From assembly GCF_043290135.1 (NCBI RefSeq), contig NC_134705.1:97821739-97885738 (forward strand): a stretch of 64,000 nucleotides of DNA, written 5' to 3'. Position 1 is the first letter of the stretch. Every line of letters begins with the position of its first letter. The notes beneath the pieces were generated by a model. The model was not told the origin of the DNA and made no database searches. It was given only the letters and a program-made list of their open reading frames with translations. The position numbers were made by a program, and so were the translations under genes. This document shows, piece after piece, positions 1 through 9,350 of the stretch. This DNA is from Rhipicephalus microplus. Lineage: Eukaryota; Arthropoda; Arachnida; Ixodida; Ixodidae.

Positions 1-114
1 GTTATCGCACTGCACACAACTCTTATTCCAGATTGCTGTATAAGCTGATTTGTCTATAATACTCCAATTTTCAAAAGGAGCTTGCGGCCCCAAAACTAAA
101 AGAAATATATTGCA

Positions 115-385
115 TTATAAAAATAGCAATTCACAATAGAAAACAATCATCCTCATATCCAAAGAGGCAATGTTGTTAGAAGAGCTTGCTAGGTGGAGCA
201 TGGGGCGTTTATTGGGGACACCTTTTCTGCAGGAAGGCTTGTTCACAGGTTGGTGCATTATGTGTACGTCGACGGAAGTGTTGTTAGGCACGTTCCGCGG
301 CCGGCATTGCATAGTGTCGACCCCGTCGATATTCACGTTAAACACCCACGCCTTTATGTCATACTGGCCGCTGACGTGAGTCTAA
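115..385 (-). CDS. Exon-like open stretch, possibly a GH18-like relic
   Basis: Minus-strand open frame preceded by an acceptor-like CACGTCAG, with one base before the first full codon as in gene B exon 7. It reads GQYDIKAWVFNVNIDGVDT, MQCRPRNVPNNTSVDVHIM and runs to a TAA at 115-117. The pattern hydrophobic strand, then QC, then Pro/Asn resembles exon 7, while FNV.....V...C resembles the terminal exon. No flanking exons of a third gene were found, so it may be a lone duplicated exon, part of another gene, or chance. Confidence 0.3.
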
Positions 386-923
386 GGCTTAACGCTCTTA
401 AATGTCAGCCGTGGAGCTTTCAGGCGTTCTTCAACGGGATTGAGAGTGGGCAAGTGAGTCTTGGGAGGATATCAGTACCCGTGCGTAACATTTATCGTAG
501 GGAACTTTTCACGTACCGCCGTGCTTAAGAAGCGTCGAGAACAATGCCGCAAGGAGGCGAGAATGGGGGTCAACGGACACCGACGCCTTCGGTGGTGGTG
601 CGCAATCTAGTAAGCATTGTTGGAATCATCGGAGTGGACAACCTTGAGCGGTGACTTGAGAAGTGTACACGCCGAACACCCACCGCCACTACCGGACAAG
701 GCGTGAGCATTAGAAGCTTGCCGCGCTAGCTCCGAATGTAATAGCATAGTTGAAATAGCCCACAAATATACATAAACTGATAGTTTAACGAAAATTGACA
801 AATAGATGAAGAAAAGTACTTCGCGGAATTGTTGGAAGACAAAGAGACGCAACGCAGTATGAGTGGCACGTATGGTGGCGTAACAATAAAATTGGCCTCG
901 TTTCTGCATGTTACACCACAAAT
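386..923. other. No gene recognised
   Basis: Open frames here (such as 607-921 minus) show no motif and no splice context that matches either gene. Probably intron or upstream sequence of gene A. Confidence 0.4.
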
Positions 924-1042
924 TAACTATCAGTTAAAGCGCACGAAAAACAGACAGGAAGACAGGACAAGCGCTTATCCTGTCTTAATAAGCGCTTGTC
1001 CTGTCTTCCTGTCTGTTTTTCGTGCGCTTTAACTAATAGTTA
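924..1042. repeat. Short foldback element, 54-bp arms
   Basis: Arms 924-977 and 989-1042 are inverted copies with one mismatch, separated by 11 bp. The arm contains CAGACAGGAAGACAGGACA followed by AGCGCTTA. The AGCGC and GACAGGACA words also occur in the 3' tail of the Penelope-like fragment near 6181-6224, so an origin from such tails is possible. No ORF. Confidence 0.75.
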
Positions 1043-1094
1043 TACCATGCATATCCAACTAGCCTAACTTTCGATTCTGCTACACCGCAAATTT

Positions 1095-1445
1095 CATCGA
1101 AAGACTTTAGTCTTGCGTCTGGAGAGAGTGAACAAAACGTTTATTTGATGTTCGGCGCAAGAAAATCCTGGAATGGTATCTTGGAGGTGCTGCGTAGAGT
1201 GTCTCGAGCGTGCAGCGGAGGCGAACGAGCGCCTCAAGTCAAGTCACACGTGATACATGAGCGCTATTTGGCAGTTATCCTGGAAAACGGGGCACGTGCC
1301 ATGCGCGCTCGTTGCTGAGGTGATAACGTGTACAACGCAAGGTGAAGGGTAGGTGCTACCACCGTGCCGTCGTAGCAAAGCGTTGGAAACACTTTCCGTT
1401 TCGTGCAAGCGATGCATTGCCAGCGCAGCGTTATAAATGCTACGA
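1095..1445 (+). repeat. Dispersed repeat R1, copy 1
   Basis: About 350 bp that match, in the opposite orientation, the stretch 52689-53028. Shared words include CTGGAGAGAGTGAACAAAA, GTTTATTTGATGTT and GTGCAGCGGAGGCGAACGAG. Copies differ by substitutions and small indels, so both are old. No coding capacity or tRNA-like head was seen; class unknown. Confidence 0.65.
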
Positions 1446-3415
1446 TCCCTAAAATTACTTATGTGTGCCTTTTCTAATAAAAAATGCGCATGCAGAATAT
1501 TGACGAGTTATTATGGTGCCTCACATATGCGCAATAATTGCTTTTTAATTGACAATCACACAGGTATGAACGCTAAACCTTGAGCAATATTGGTGGGCGC
1601 TGCGCATGGGGTCGGCCGTTTGGAGTATTATTTTGTCACTTTGGTGCCATTTAGGGTACCGTTACAGGTAAACAAACAGCCTCAACGTTGCAAGGGACGG
1701 CTTACTGCTCTCCCATAGTTGAGTACGAAGTACTCTAAATCGTTAAACATGTTTTCTGAACAAACAGACAGACTAATATGTTTGCGTCGAAGGCCTCTAA
1801 GAAAGACTGTAGTCTTTAAAACGCTTGATGTGGTGACACCATGGCGCCACAGATTTTGACCATCTGCGAAGCTCTCACTGCGTCACGGGATCACGTTACA
1901 ACAGGCCATTTCCTCTCTACCCGCCACACAATCACAGGTCACATGGGCATTTTGGGCGGATATCGCGACAGTCGTGAAGCCTCACCGAGCCCCGCGCGCA
2001 AATCTCGTGGTGGCTAGCGCCAATAGCCACATAACAGAACACTCAAAAGAAGAGATGTCTCGGTGTATATCTAGAAGCTGCCCTCTGACAACTCTAAGGT
2101 CAATTATTTTACTTTCAAAAGTTCATTATTAACGGATAAATTCAAGGTTGAAGTTTTATTTTTGAATTTCACGCCAAAGTTTCCGTACGTGACGTCAAAA
2201 TTTTGAAAATGCATTTGTGTTGTGGGCTTTTCTTATTTACTTCTTCCTTACCTCTGTATGACCATTCCGCAAATTTCAAACTTTTCATATGTGTATATGT
2301 TGCACGCGTTTCCACGCGTACCCACCTGCACATACAAACACGTGAACGAACATATAAATGAACATGTCAAACACATGAACACACCAACCAATATGTCTAA
2401 TTTTTGCGCTACGCGAACAGTTTCGCATTACCAACAAGCCCGACTTTCTACTCTTGTCAGCTATATTTCTAGTACAGCAGACGCTTTTATGTGTTTTCCT
2501 TATAACTCCTCTGCGATAATTCAGTTAGCGCCTATTTTCGTGACATTTCTTGTCCTCTCGCACATATTTGCGCTTCATCAACATAAAGGGTTATCGGGTG
2601 GTTCATGCTGCCCCCGTCTGAAAAGTATTTTTAATACTCCCCTCCTGGACTCACGTTAAGCTTCGCGCGCCTTTCAAAGAGTTGAACGCGATAGCGATAT
2701 TTTGTTCCTAGTGCGTATTCCAAATACTTAGTGTGTGGAATCATTTCGAACTTGCTATGCAACCACTACGTAGCTTAAGGGCAAAGTAGCATGTGTGCCT
2801 TTTGTGGCGGGTCATTGACTCTAAAATCATCATGAGAATTCCATGCTCTGACACCTGATGACAATGTGCGCTTGTACTAAGCATTATAAGGCAATACTTC
2901 ATGTTGTATAGGGAAGCATGTACACAGGATGCATTTGTTTGTAAAGCAAGAAAGTTGCTTTACCTGCATTTCGAAGCAGAGGAAGTTATTTTCCCTGTAT
3001 TCACAAGCAGAGGCGTGGCTCTGTGATAGAACCCCCGCGTCCCACGCAAGCGAGCCAGATTATATTTCCACTCAGACCCTGAGTTTGTTTTAGTTATTTT
3101 ATTTTCATCTTGATTATTTTGGTCGTGCAAAGATGATGATTTTGCGCTCAAAACCAACAACGCCAACGCCGTAATTTCTGCAAAACGAGCTCTTAGACGC
3201 TACTGCGGTAATACGGTACATTGACTGTACTTATCATATTCTAGGGGCTTTGGTATATTACTCCAAGACCAGCTATTGTTAGCTCCTTGACTATCTTTCT
3301 CTAATGTTGGCTAATGCCCATTAGCATTGTCGGGCTAAGTTTTAAGCAGCTGTGGCTTCGCTCGCTTTTTAGTTCATTTTGTAAAGTTTCGCAGTAATGT
3401 TTGTTATTTACGCAG
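1446..3415. other. No gene recognised; probable gene A intron
   Basis: AT-rich sequence with no ORF that shows a protein motif. It ends at the acceptor of the first visible gene A exon. The exon matching gene B exon 5 was looked for here and not found. Confidence 0.5.
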
Positions 3416-3540
3416 GAGTTCCGTACCCTGTTGGGAGACGACCGGGAAAAGCATAAGGTCGTCGTTGGCGTCGGATATTACTTCTACAACGACTCCGACT
3501 CGTGGGACAACCTTGCCAGAACAGTCGACAGTATCGTCGC
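3416..3540 (+). CDS. Gene A exon: GH18-like barrel strand region
   Basis: 125-bp exon, acceptor CGCAG at 3411-3415 and donor GTGAGT at 3541. It starts in phase 0 and leaves two bases. It reads EFRTLLGD... VVVGVGYYFYNDSDSW... and ends ...DSIVA. The gene B counterpart at 35374-35498 is also 125 bp with the same phases and reads VFVGIGYYYYNGSDAW. In GH18 proteins this position would be the strand carrying the GG motif before the catalytic strand. Exon calling rests on splice sites, phase and paralogue match. Confidence 0.8.
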
Positions 3541-3804
3541 GTGAGTTTGAAATTCTTTTCAATTGGACGTAGTGCTACTCAAAGCATTTCTAGAGATCAC
3601 CGCAACTGTAGCACATGAGTTTTGCGGATTTTCTCGAAGAGACAGAAGGGTGGTGAATTGAATAAATCACATTCACTTATTTGTGGCTCAAACTCCCATG
3701 AAAAAATATAGTGATTCAATAAAGCTGATGAATAGATTGTTCAAATGTACACAAAGCAATGTAGTTTGCAATTACTAGACAATTATTTGACACTACTTTT
3801 GAAT

Positions 3805-4340
3805 AACTTATGCACAAAGAACATTGTTATAGAAAACACTAGAAAAATGCAAATTTTGAACATCTTTTCGAGCAGATGATACCTAATATTACTACAGAAA
3901 CGAGTAGACAAAGCTTTGGCCAAAAAGCACCAAATAATTGAAGCCGACGAAGTTATAGGGCATGTTAATTGTGCCGTTTGGCTTATGCAGAAAGGACATT
4001 GTTATAGAAAACATTAAAAATAGCAATTTTTTAACATTATTTTGAGCAAAGGATACCTGGTATCACTACAGAAACAAATAGACAAAACTTTAGTGAAGAA
4101 GCAGCAAATAATGAAGCCAACATAGTTATAAAGTACGTTAATTGTGTCGCTTAGCTTGTGCAGAAATAACATTGCTATAGAAAACACCACAAAATAGCAA
4201 TTTTCCAAGATTTTTTCAAGCAAAATATTCTTAGTTATACCACACAAACGAATAGAGAAAGCTTTAGTAAAGAAACAGCAAATAATGAAGCCAACAAAGT
4301 TATAGGGTGCGTTAACTCTTCCGTTTATGCTTATTGTAAT
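3805..4340. repeat. Three tandem copies of an about 173-bp unit
   Basis: Starts near 3812, 3986 and 4159 share TTATAGAAAACA, a run like AGCAATTTT, CTACAGAAACGAGTAGACAA and AAGCCAACAAAGTTATAGGG. Copies are diverged. The array abuts the left arm of the Penelope palindrome. No coding role is apparent. Confidence 0.7.
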
Positions 4341-4468
4341 ACTGGACAGGGCGCTGACTAGCAACCAAATATGTTTATTTCTTCAGTCAGCATACATATA
4401 TACCACCGCACTATCGCAAAAAACAGCCTACGCAGCGGCATGTGAGCCTGCGCAGAGGCATTCAAAAA

Positions 4469-5269
4469 TTAGTTTGACAGAAATTTGACCTCCTTAGGAA
4501 GGAGGGAAATGGAAGGGAGGCTAACACATGCCTCACCACTGTTATGAATGTGAAAAGCTTCCGAAATGAGACGTGCACGTTCATCGTGGTAGTATGATAA
4601 GAAAATGGTATCTTTAAAAGATGGGTGGCAACCGCAGTTGTTACAGTGAAGGGAAAGCTGACTATCTGTAGCGCGATTATGAACTTTGTTTGAATGCTCG
4701 CGCAAGCGGTCATTAGCACAACGGCCCGTTTGCCCTATATAACACCGACCACAGGAAAGAGGAATCTTGTAAACAACGCCATGACGACATTTCACAAACT
4801 TGTGCCTGTGCTTCTTAGTACATCCTTTTTTGTACGGTGCCTCACGATTAACATGCTGGCACAAGCTGCCTAGCTTATTTTGGGCAGAAAATAGCAGCTT
4901 AATGCCTGCCCTGGCGACAACTTTTTTTAGATTGTGCGCTACCTTGTGCACATAGGGGATAACTGCTACGCTTTTCAGCCAGCTTTTTTCGGACTGCACA
5001 GTGGCCAGGCGCTTGTCCTTACAGACTGCTACTAGGCTTTCAGCAATACTAGTCAAAAGCGTTGCAGGAAAACCTGCAAGCTTCAGGCGGTCAACTTGCG
5101 AAAAGAAACACTTTTCAACTTGGTGGTCACAGGACCTGTAGAGCGCCGCCTTCATGCAAGCTCTTGCAATGCCGCGTTTAACAATTTTTGAGTGCGCCGA
5201 AGAAAAGGGAAGAAGGGCCTTTTTTGACCTGGGTGCGTAACCCCAACACACGTGGCTGTTTGAGAACAC
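4469..5269 (-). pseudogene. Penelope-like GIY-YIG fragment, left arm
   Basis: Open frame of 266 codons on the minus strand whose body equals that of the right arm. It holds CGRCYIGQTGR and RLREHSNKVHN and ends in stop near 4469. The first few residues are read from spacer sequence, not from the element. It lacks the reverse transcriptase domain and is a 5'-truncated piece. Confidence 0.75.
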
Positions 5270-5280
5270 ACGTGGCTGTT
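5251..5280. repeat. Palindrome spacer with 18-bp direct repeat
   Basis: The unpaired 30 bp between the arms. Together with the arm edges it holds an 18-bp direct repeat, AACACACGTGGCTGTTTG, at 5245-5262 and 5265-5282. Confidence 0.8.
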
Positions 5281-6062
5281 TGTGTTGGGGTTACGCACCC
5301 AGGTCAAAAAAGGCCCTTCTTCCCTTTTCTTCGGCGCACTCAAAAATTGTTAAACGCGGCATTGCAAGAGCTTGCATGAAGGCGGCGCTCTACAGGTCCT
5401 GTGACCACCAAGTTGAAAAGTGTTTCTTTTCGCAAGTTGACCGCCTGAAGCTTGCAGGTTTTCCTGCAACGCTTTTGACTAGTATTGCTGAAAGCCTAGT
5501 AGCAGTCTGTAAGGACAAGCGCCTGGCCACTGTGCAGTCCGAAAAAAGCTGGCTGAAAAGCGTAGCAGTTATCCCCTATGTGCACAAGGTAGCGCACAAT
5601 CTAAAAAAAGTTGTCGCCAGGGCAGGCATTAAGCTGCTATTTTCTGCCCAAAATAAGCTAGGCAGCTTGTGCCAGCATGTTAATCGTGAGGCACCGTACA
5701 AAAAAGGATGTACTAAGAAGCACAGGCACAAGTTTGTGAAATGTCGTCATGGCGTTGTTTACAAGATTCCTCTTTCCTGTGGTCGGTGTTATATAGGGCA
5801 AACGGGCCGTTGTGCTAATGACCGCTTGCGCGAGCATTCAAACAAAGTTCATAATCGCGCTACAGATAGTCAGCTTTCCCTTCACTGTAACAACTGCGGT
5901 TGCCACCCATCTTTTAAAGATACCATTTTCTTATCATACTACCACGATGAACGTGCACGTCTCATTTCGGAAGCTTTTCACATTCATAACAGTGGTGAGG
6001 CATGTGTTAGCCTCCCTTCCATTTCCCTCCTTCCTAAGGAGGTCAAATTTCTGTCAAACTAA
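5280..6062 (+). pseudogene. Penelope-like GIY-YIG fragment, right arm
   Basis: Open frame of 260 codons that reads the C-terminal part of a Penelope-like polyprotein. The linker after the reverse transcriptase is seen (VIPYVHKVAHNLKKVVARAG), then a Cys/His-rich stretch (KGCTKKHRHKFVKC), then the GIY-YIG domain: GVVYKIPLSCGRCYIGQTGR at about 5751-5811, with Arg and Glu in RLREH. In intact elements this nuclease nicks the target for reverse transcription. The upstream reverse transcriptase is absent, so this is a dead fragment although its frame is open. Confidence 0.8.
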
Positions 6063-6451
6063 TTTTTGAATGCCTCTGCGCAGGCTCACATGCCGCTGCG
6101 TAGGCTGTTTTTTGCGATAGTGCGGTGGTATATATGTATGCTGACTGAAGAAATAAACATATTTGGTTGCTAGTCAGCGCCCTGTCCTGTTGTCCTTTCT
6201 TGTCCCGTCTTTTTAGCGCTGTTTTTTTAACTTCTGTGAACATGAACCAACCAGCCCAAATGCGTACGCTTCTGCAGTTTATTGTAATAGTCTTGATATA
6301 GATGTGCAAGATGTAAAGAGGACGAAAAGACAACATGCACCGGGTAGGAACCAAATCTGCGACCTTCTTATTCGGAGGTCGTATGTTTCACTTTTGCGCG
6401 GGTATACGAATATGTCATTCACGCTCTCTTGTGCTTTTTTTTTTGCGTCAG

Positions 6452-6572
6452 GTACGACGAAGTCGACGTCGTGACGATAATCACCACTCCTTTGGAGCAG
6501 CCCGACCGGCGGCAGTGCATCACGCTGCCCGTCAACGTGTTGGACAGCCAGAACGAATTCGTACCGAAAATG
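6452..6572 (+). CDS. Gene A exon with a GC splice donor
   Basis: 121-bp exon after acceptor CGTCAG. One base completes the split codon, then it reads YDEVDVVTIITTPLEQP and RRQCITLPVN, ending FVPKM in phase 0. The matching gene B exon (32917-33034) reads KDVDALVIISTV and RHQCITLPVN. The donor is GCAAGT, a strong GC-AG type site; gene B has GTAAGC here. In active GH18 enzymes a DGxDxDxE motif would fall on this strand; neither paralogue has it. The exon is one codon longer than in gene B. Confidence 0.75.
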
Positions 6573-7815
6573 GCAAGTCCTACAGCCTTCCTATTGCATT
6601 ATAAATTGACCAATCGTAAGGCTTCGTTTGGGCAGAATTTTTATCACCACCTAATGCCCAGCACTTTAGGAAGTCGTTCGTCTGTCTGGTGCGCGTGGTA
6701 TCAGAGGTCAAACCAGGCCCAAAAAAGAGCTCGAAGGGTTTCAAACTAAGTAGAAATCAACTGCTGTGGACTGAAGTGTCGTAAAACTACAAAATTAAAG
6801 AGGAAAGAATCGCATTTATTTAACAAAAGGCACGAAAAACACTTCCGAAACATCCCTCCGCTATACCCGCGCAGCGCAAGACAGACCGCCGTCATATGGG
6901 GAAGCTCGTGATTACCAACAAAAACACTGGCTTGACCATGCTCCGCAATTCCTTAGATTTCACTGCAGCGAAGCTACGCTACGCTCAAGGTTTACAACTA
7001 CACCAATGTGTGCATTCGAACTACGTTAGCTTTACATTAACCGCAGAAATCAGCGTGGGATTTGGGCAGCATTAGCGCTGCACTAAACACCGGATTTAGC
7101 TTTTTTACAACGAAAGCTGTTTATGGTTAGGAGAAACGAAAATCTGTCCGGCAGCGGTGTCACGAGCGGTCTCCATTGGCTGTACTATCTGCTACGTCGC
7201 TTTCACCGTCACACCCAAGCACGCGCACCATTGGCTAGCGCCATTGTGCCGTTGCGGGCGGGACGTCACCGTCAACGTGACGATTGCGGGAGCACGTTCG
7301 CTGGTGCGAACGCCCACTTTTGGCTAGAGTTTCCGCAGCGGCACTTTGGCGTCGGTTGTGACGTCTGTGACCACCCGTAGTTTGAGGATAACCACTGTGA
7401 TTAAGGCATTATGACACACATTTAACCGCCCATTACACTCCTCCCGGACCATGATCATATGCGAGGCACATTGTGCGGCAAATTAAATGAACACTCTAGT
7501 AAGCACAAGCCAAACGTGCGTCTAACTTCATTAAAAAGCACGAGCATGTAACCAATTATAGTCAAGGGCTTCAGTGAGGGGTCGGGTTGGACTCTCTGCT
7601 AAAAACCGAGGCTGCACGTTTCATCTTTCGCTGGTTAACAATTCATGCGGTGTGTTTTGGTCGTCATTTTTGTCAAAATCCCCTGGAAGTAGTAGAAATA
7701 TATAAATCGGGTTGAGGAAGAGATGACGAGGTCTTCGTACTGTGAAGTTACCGTCTTTCCTAAGCCCAAACTATCATCATTCTCATACACCTATGATTTC
7801 TGTTGTCTAGAATAC
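6573..7815. other. Gene A intron without recognised genes
   Basis: Intronic sequence before Gypsy-1. A GC-richer patch at about 7115-7380 has an 85-codon open frame without recognisable motif, preceded by CCATTGG-like words; it may be part of an unnamed repeat. Confidence 0.4.
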
Positions 7816-7958
7816 TGCCGCATTCAACCTGCAGAGGAGAGCTCGCACAGCCAGAGAAGAAGACGAAGCTCTTACCCGGTCCTCTTTCTGAGCGCCTTTC
7901 ATTTTTAATTAAAGTGAGCTCTTCTATATCGAACTCCTGCTGTGTCTGCGTCGTGACA
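7816..7958 (+). repeat. Gypsy-1 5' LTR
   Basis: 143 bp from TGCCGCATTC to GTCGTGACA. Very short for an LTR. It matches 12904-13046 except at four sites. Next to it lies CTGGTGGAGGAGCTGGG, the likely primer-binding region; the tRNA was not identified. Confidence 0.9.
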
Positions 7959-7978
7959 CTGGTGGAGGAGCTGGGTAC

Positions 7979-9322
7979 ATGTCCAGGACACCTTCCAACA
8001 GCCCGGGATCTAGTCCACAAAGACTTCCGCTCGTCGAAACACCCGTTCACCGCGCCAGCCGCCGCCTGTTAGGCCTGAGCCCAGAGTTCGGTCCTTGGAC
8101 GGAAAACATGACCGCGCCGGGAAGCAGTTGCCCCACCATGACGAGCCCAAGCACGACACAGGTGACTGTTTTCACCCCTAAAACTCCTGTGGACTTTCAT
8201 GGCAACACATATGAGGACGCAGATGACTGGCTTGAGGAGTTCGAGCGCACAGCCAACGTTAACGGGTGGAACGCCACACAGAAGTTGGGGTACGTGTATT
8301 TCCCTCTTCAAGACGGGGCTCGCACGTGGTTCACGAATTGCGTAAGGTCAATGTGGGACGAGTTCCGGTGGAAGTTCCTGGACACCTTCGCAAACACCGA
8401 AAGGCGGGAGCAGGCACAACGACTCCTTGAATCACGGATACAAAAGCCCAACGAGTCTGTTGCAATGTTTGTTGAGGACATGGCTCGTCTCTTTCATCGA
8501 GCCGATTCCGATATGTCCGAGAACAGAAAGATCAGCCACCTCATGCGTGGTGTTAAAGAGCAGCTGTTTGCTGGTCTCGTACGGAACCCACCTTCAAGCG
8601 TCGACGAATTTTCGAAGGAGGCGACCGCCATAGAACGCGCACTACAGCTACGGTACCACCAGTACGACCGTCCAAACAACAGCGGACAAATCAGCGCAAC
8701 CGCCGTGACTACCGTGACACCTGACGAGCGTTCTTTGCGTGACCTGATACGCGAAATCGTACAAGAAGAGGTGAAGAAGCTCGCTGCCACACCGAATGAC
8801 TGCGCGATTGCGTCGGTCACAGAAGTTGTTCGCCAAGAAATAAGGCAAGCGCTTTCACTTCCCGAGCCGAACATTGAAATAGTTAGGCCAACATATGCAG
8901 ATATTCTCCGTCGACAGTCTAGATCTAACGTGCCGCCACCTCAACAGTACCACCAGCAACAGCCGCCGACAGTGCCTTGGTACTACAGGGAAACGTCGAC
9001 GCCGATGCGACCCCCACTCCGCAAAACCGACATATGGCGTACCCCTGACTACAGGCCCCTGTGCTTCCATTGTGGGGAAGCAGGCCACATCGTGCGGTAT
9101 TGTCCTCATCGCGTTGCCGGGTATCAAGGGTTTCTGTCCACTACCCCTCGGCGCTATTTCGACGGAAGACGCAACGTTGAAACGAGCGCGACGATCCCGC
9201 GAGACGTTTCTCCTGGGTTCCGGTCACGCTCGCCCTCCCCAGGTCATTTTCCCCGATCTAATAGGGGTAGCACCACGGCCATGGCGAGAGAAAGGTCTCC
9301 CAGTCCACGCCGGGGAAACTAA
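7979..9322 (+). CDS. gag: Gypsy-1 Gag with CCHC zinc knuckle
   Basis: 447 codons from ATG at 7979 to TAA at 9320, without internal stops. Capsid-like region: TPVDFHGNTYEDADDWLEEF near the start of the domain and YFPLQDGARTWF after it, typical of Gypsy gag in ticks. Zinc knuckle CFHCGEAGHIVRYC at residues 362-375 (C-x2-C-x4-H-x4-C) binds RNA. An Arg/Ser-rich tail follows. The last sense codons contain the slippery site. In full elements this protein forms the particle. The open frame in an otherwise decayed copy may reflect chance or selection. Confidence 0.88.
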   Translation: MSRTPSNSPGSSPQRLPLVETPVHRASRRLLGLSPEFGPWTENMTAPGSSCPTMTSPSTTQVTVFTPKTPVDFHGNTYEDADDWLEEFERTANVNGWNATQKLGYVYFPLQDGARTWFTNCVRSMWDEFRWKFLDTFANTERREQAQRLLESRIQKPNESVAMFVEDMARLFHRADSDMSENRKISHLMRGVKEQLFAGLVRNPPSSVDEFSKEATAIERALQLRYHQYDRPNNSGQISATAVTTVTPDERSLRDLIREIVQEEVKKLAATPNDCAIASVTEVVRQEIRQALSLPEPNIEIVRPTYADILRRQSRSNVPPPQQYHQQQPPTVPWYYRETSTPMRPPLRKTDIWRTPDYRPLCFHCGEAGHIVRYCPHRVAGYQGFLSTTPRRYFDGRRNVETSATIPRDVSPGFRSRSPSPGHFPRSNRGSTTAMARERSPSPRRGN

Positions 9323-9350
9323 AAGCAGCGACCTTAGGAGGGAAGGTTGC
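9313..9350 (+). promoter_or_regulatory. Gypsy-1 -1 ribosomal frameshift signal
   Basis: Heptamer G GGA AAC at 9313-9319 in the gag frame, directly followed by the gag TAA. After an 8-nt spacer comes a hairpin, 9328-9335 paired with 9343-9350 (8 pairs, one G-U), 7-nt loop. The -1 frame is open from here through the protease. The same heptamer is used by some retroviruses for gag-pro. Confidence 0.7.

Larger units (their letters stand above)
4344..6224. mobile_element. Penelope-like element fragment as a long palindrome
   Basis: Two head-to-head copies of the 3' part of a Penelope-like retroelement. Arms 4344-5250 and 5281-6187 are inverted copies of 907 bp that look identical; the spacer is 30 bp. 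The right copy runs on to about 6224 with a pyrimidine-rich tail and TTTTTAGCGCTG, whereas the left copy stops earlier. Each arm encodes the C-terminal region with a GIY-YIG endonuclease, and reverse transcriptase is missing, so the fragments cannot move alone. Inverted partial copies are known for this class, but the near-perfect identity could also come from an assembly or library artefact. Confidence 0.8.

Noticed and set aside
4014..4364. 116-codon minus ORF with repeated segments
   Set aside because: It only reflects the 173-bp tandem repeat.
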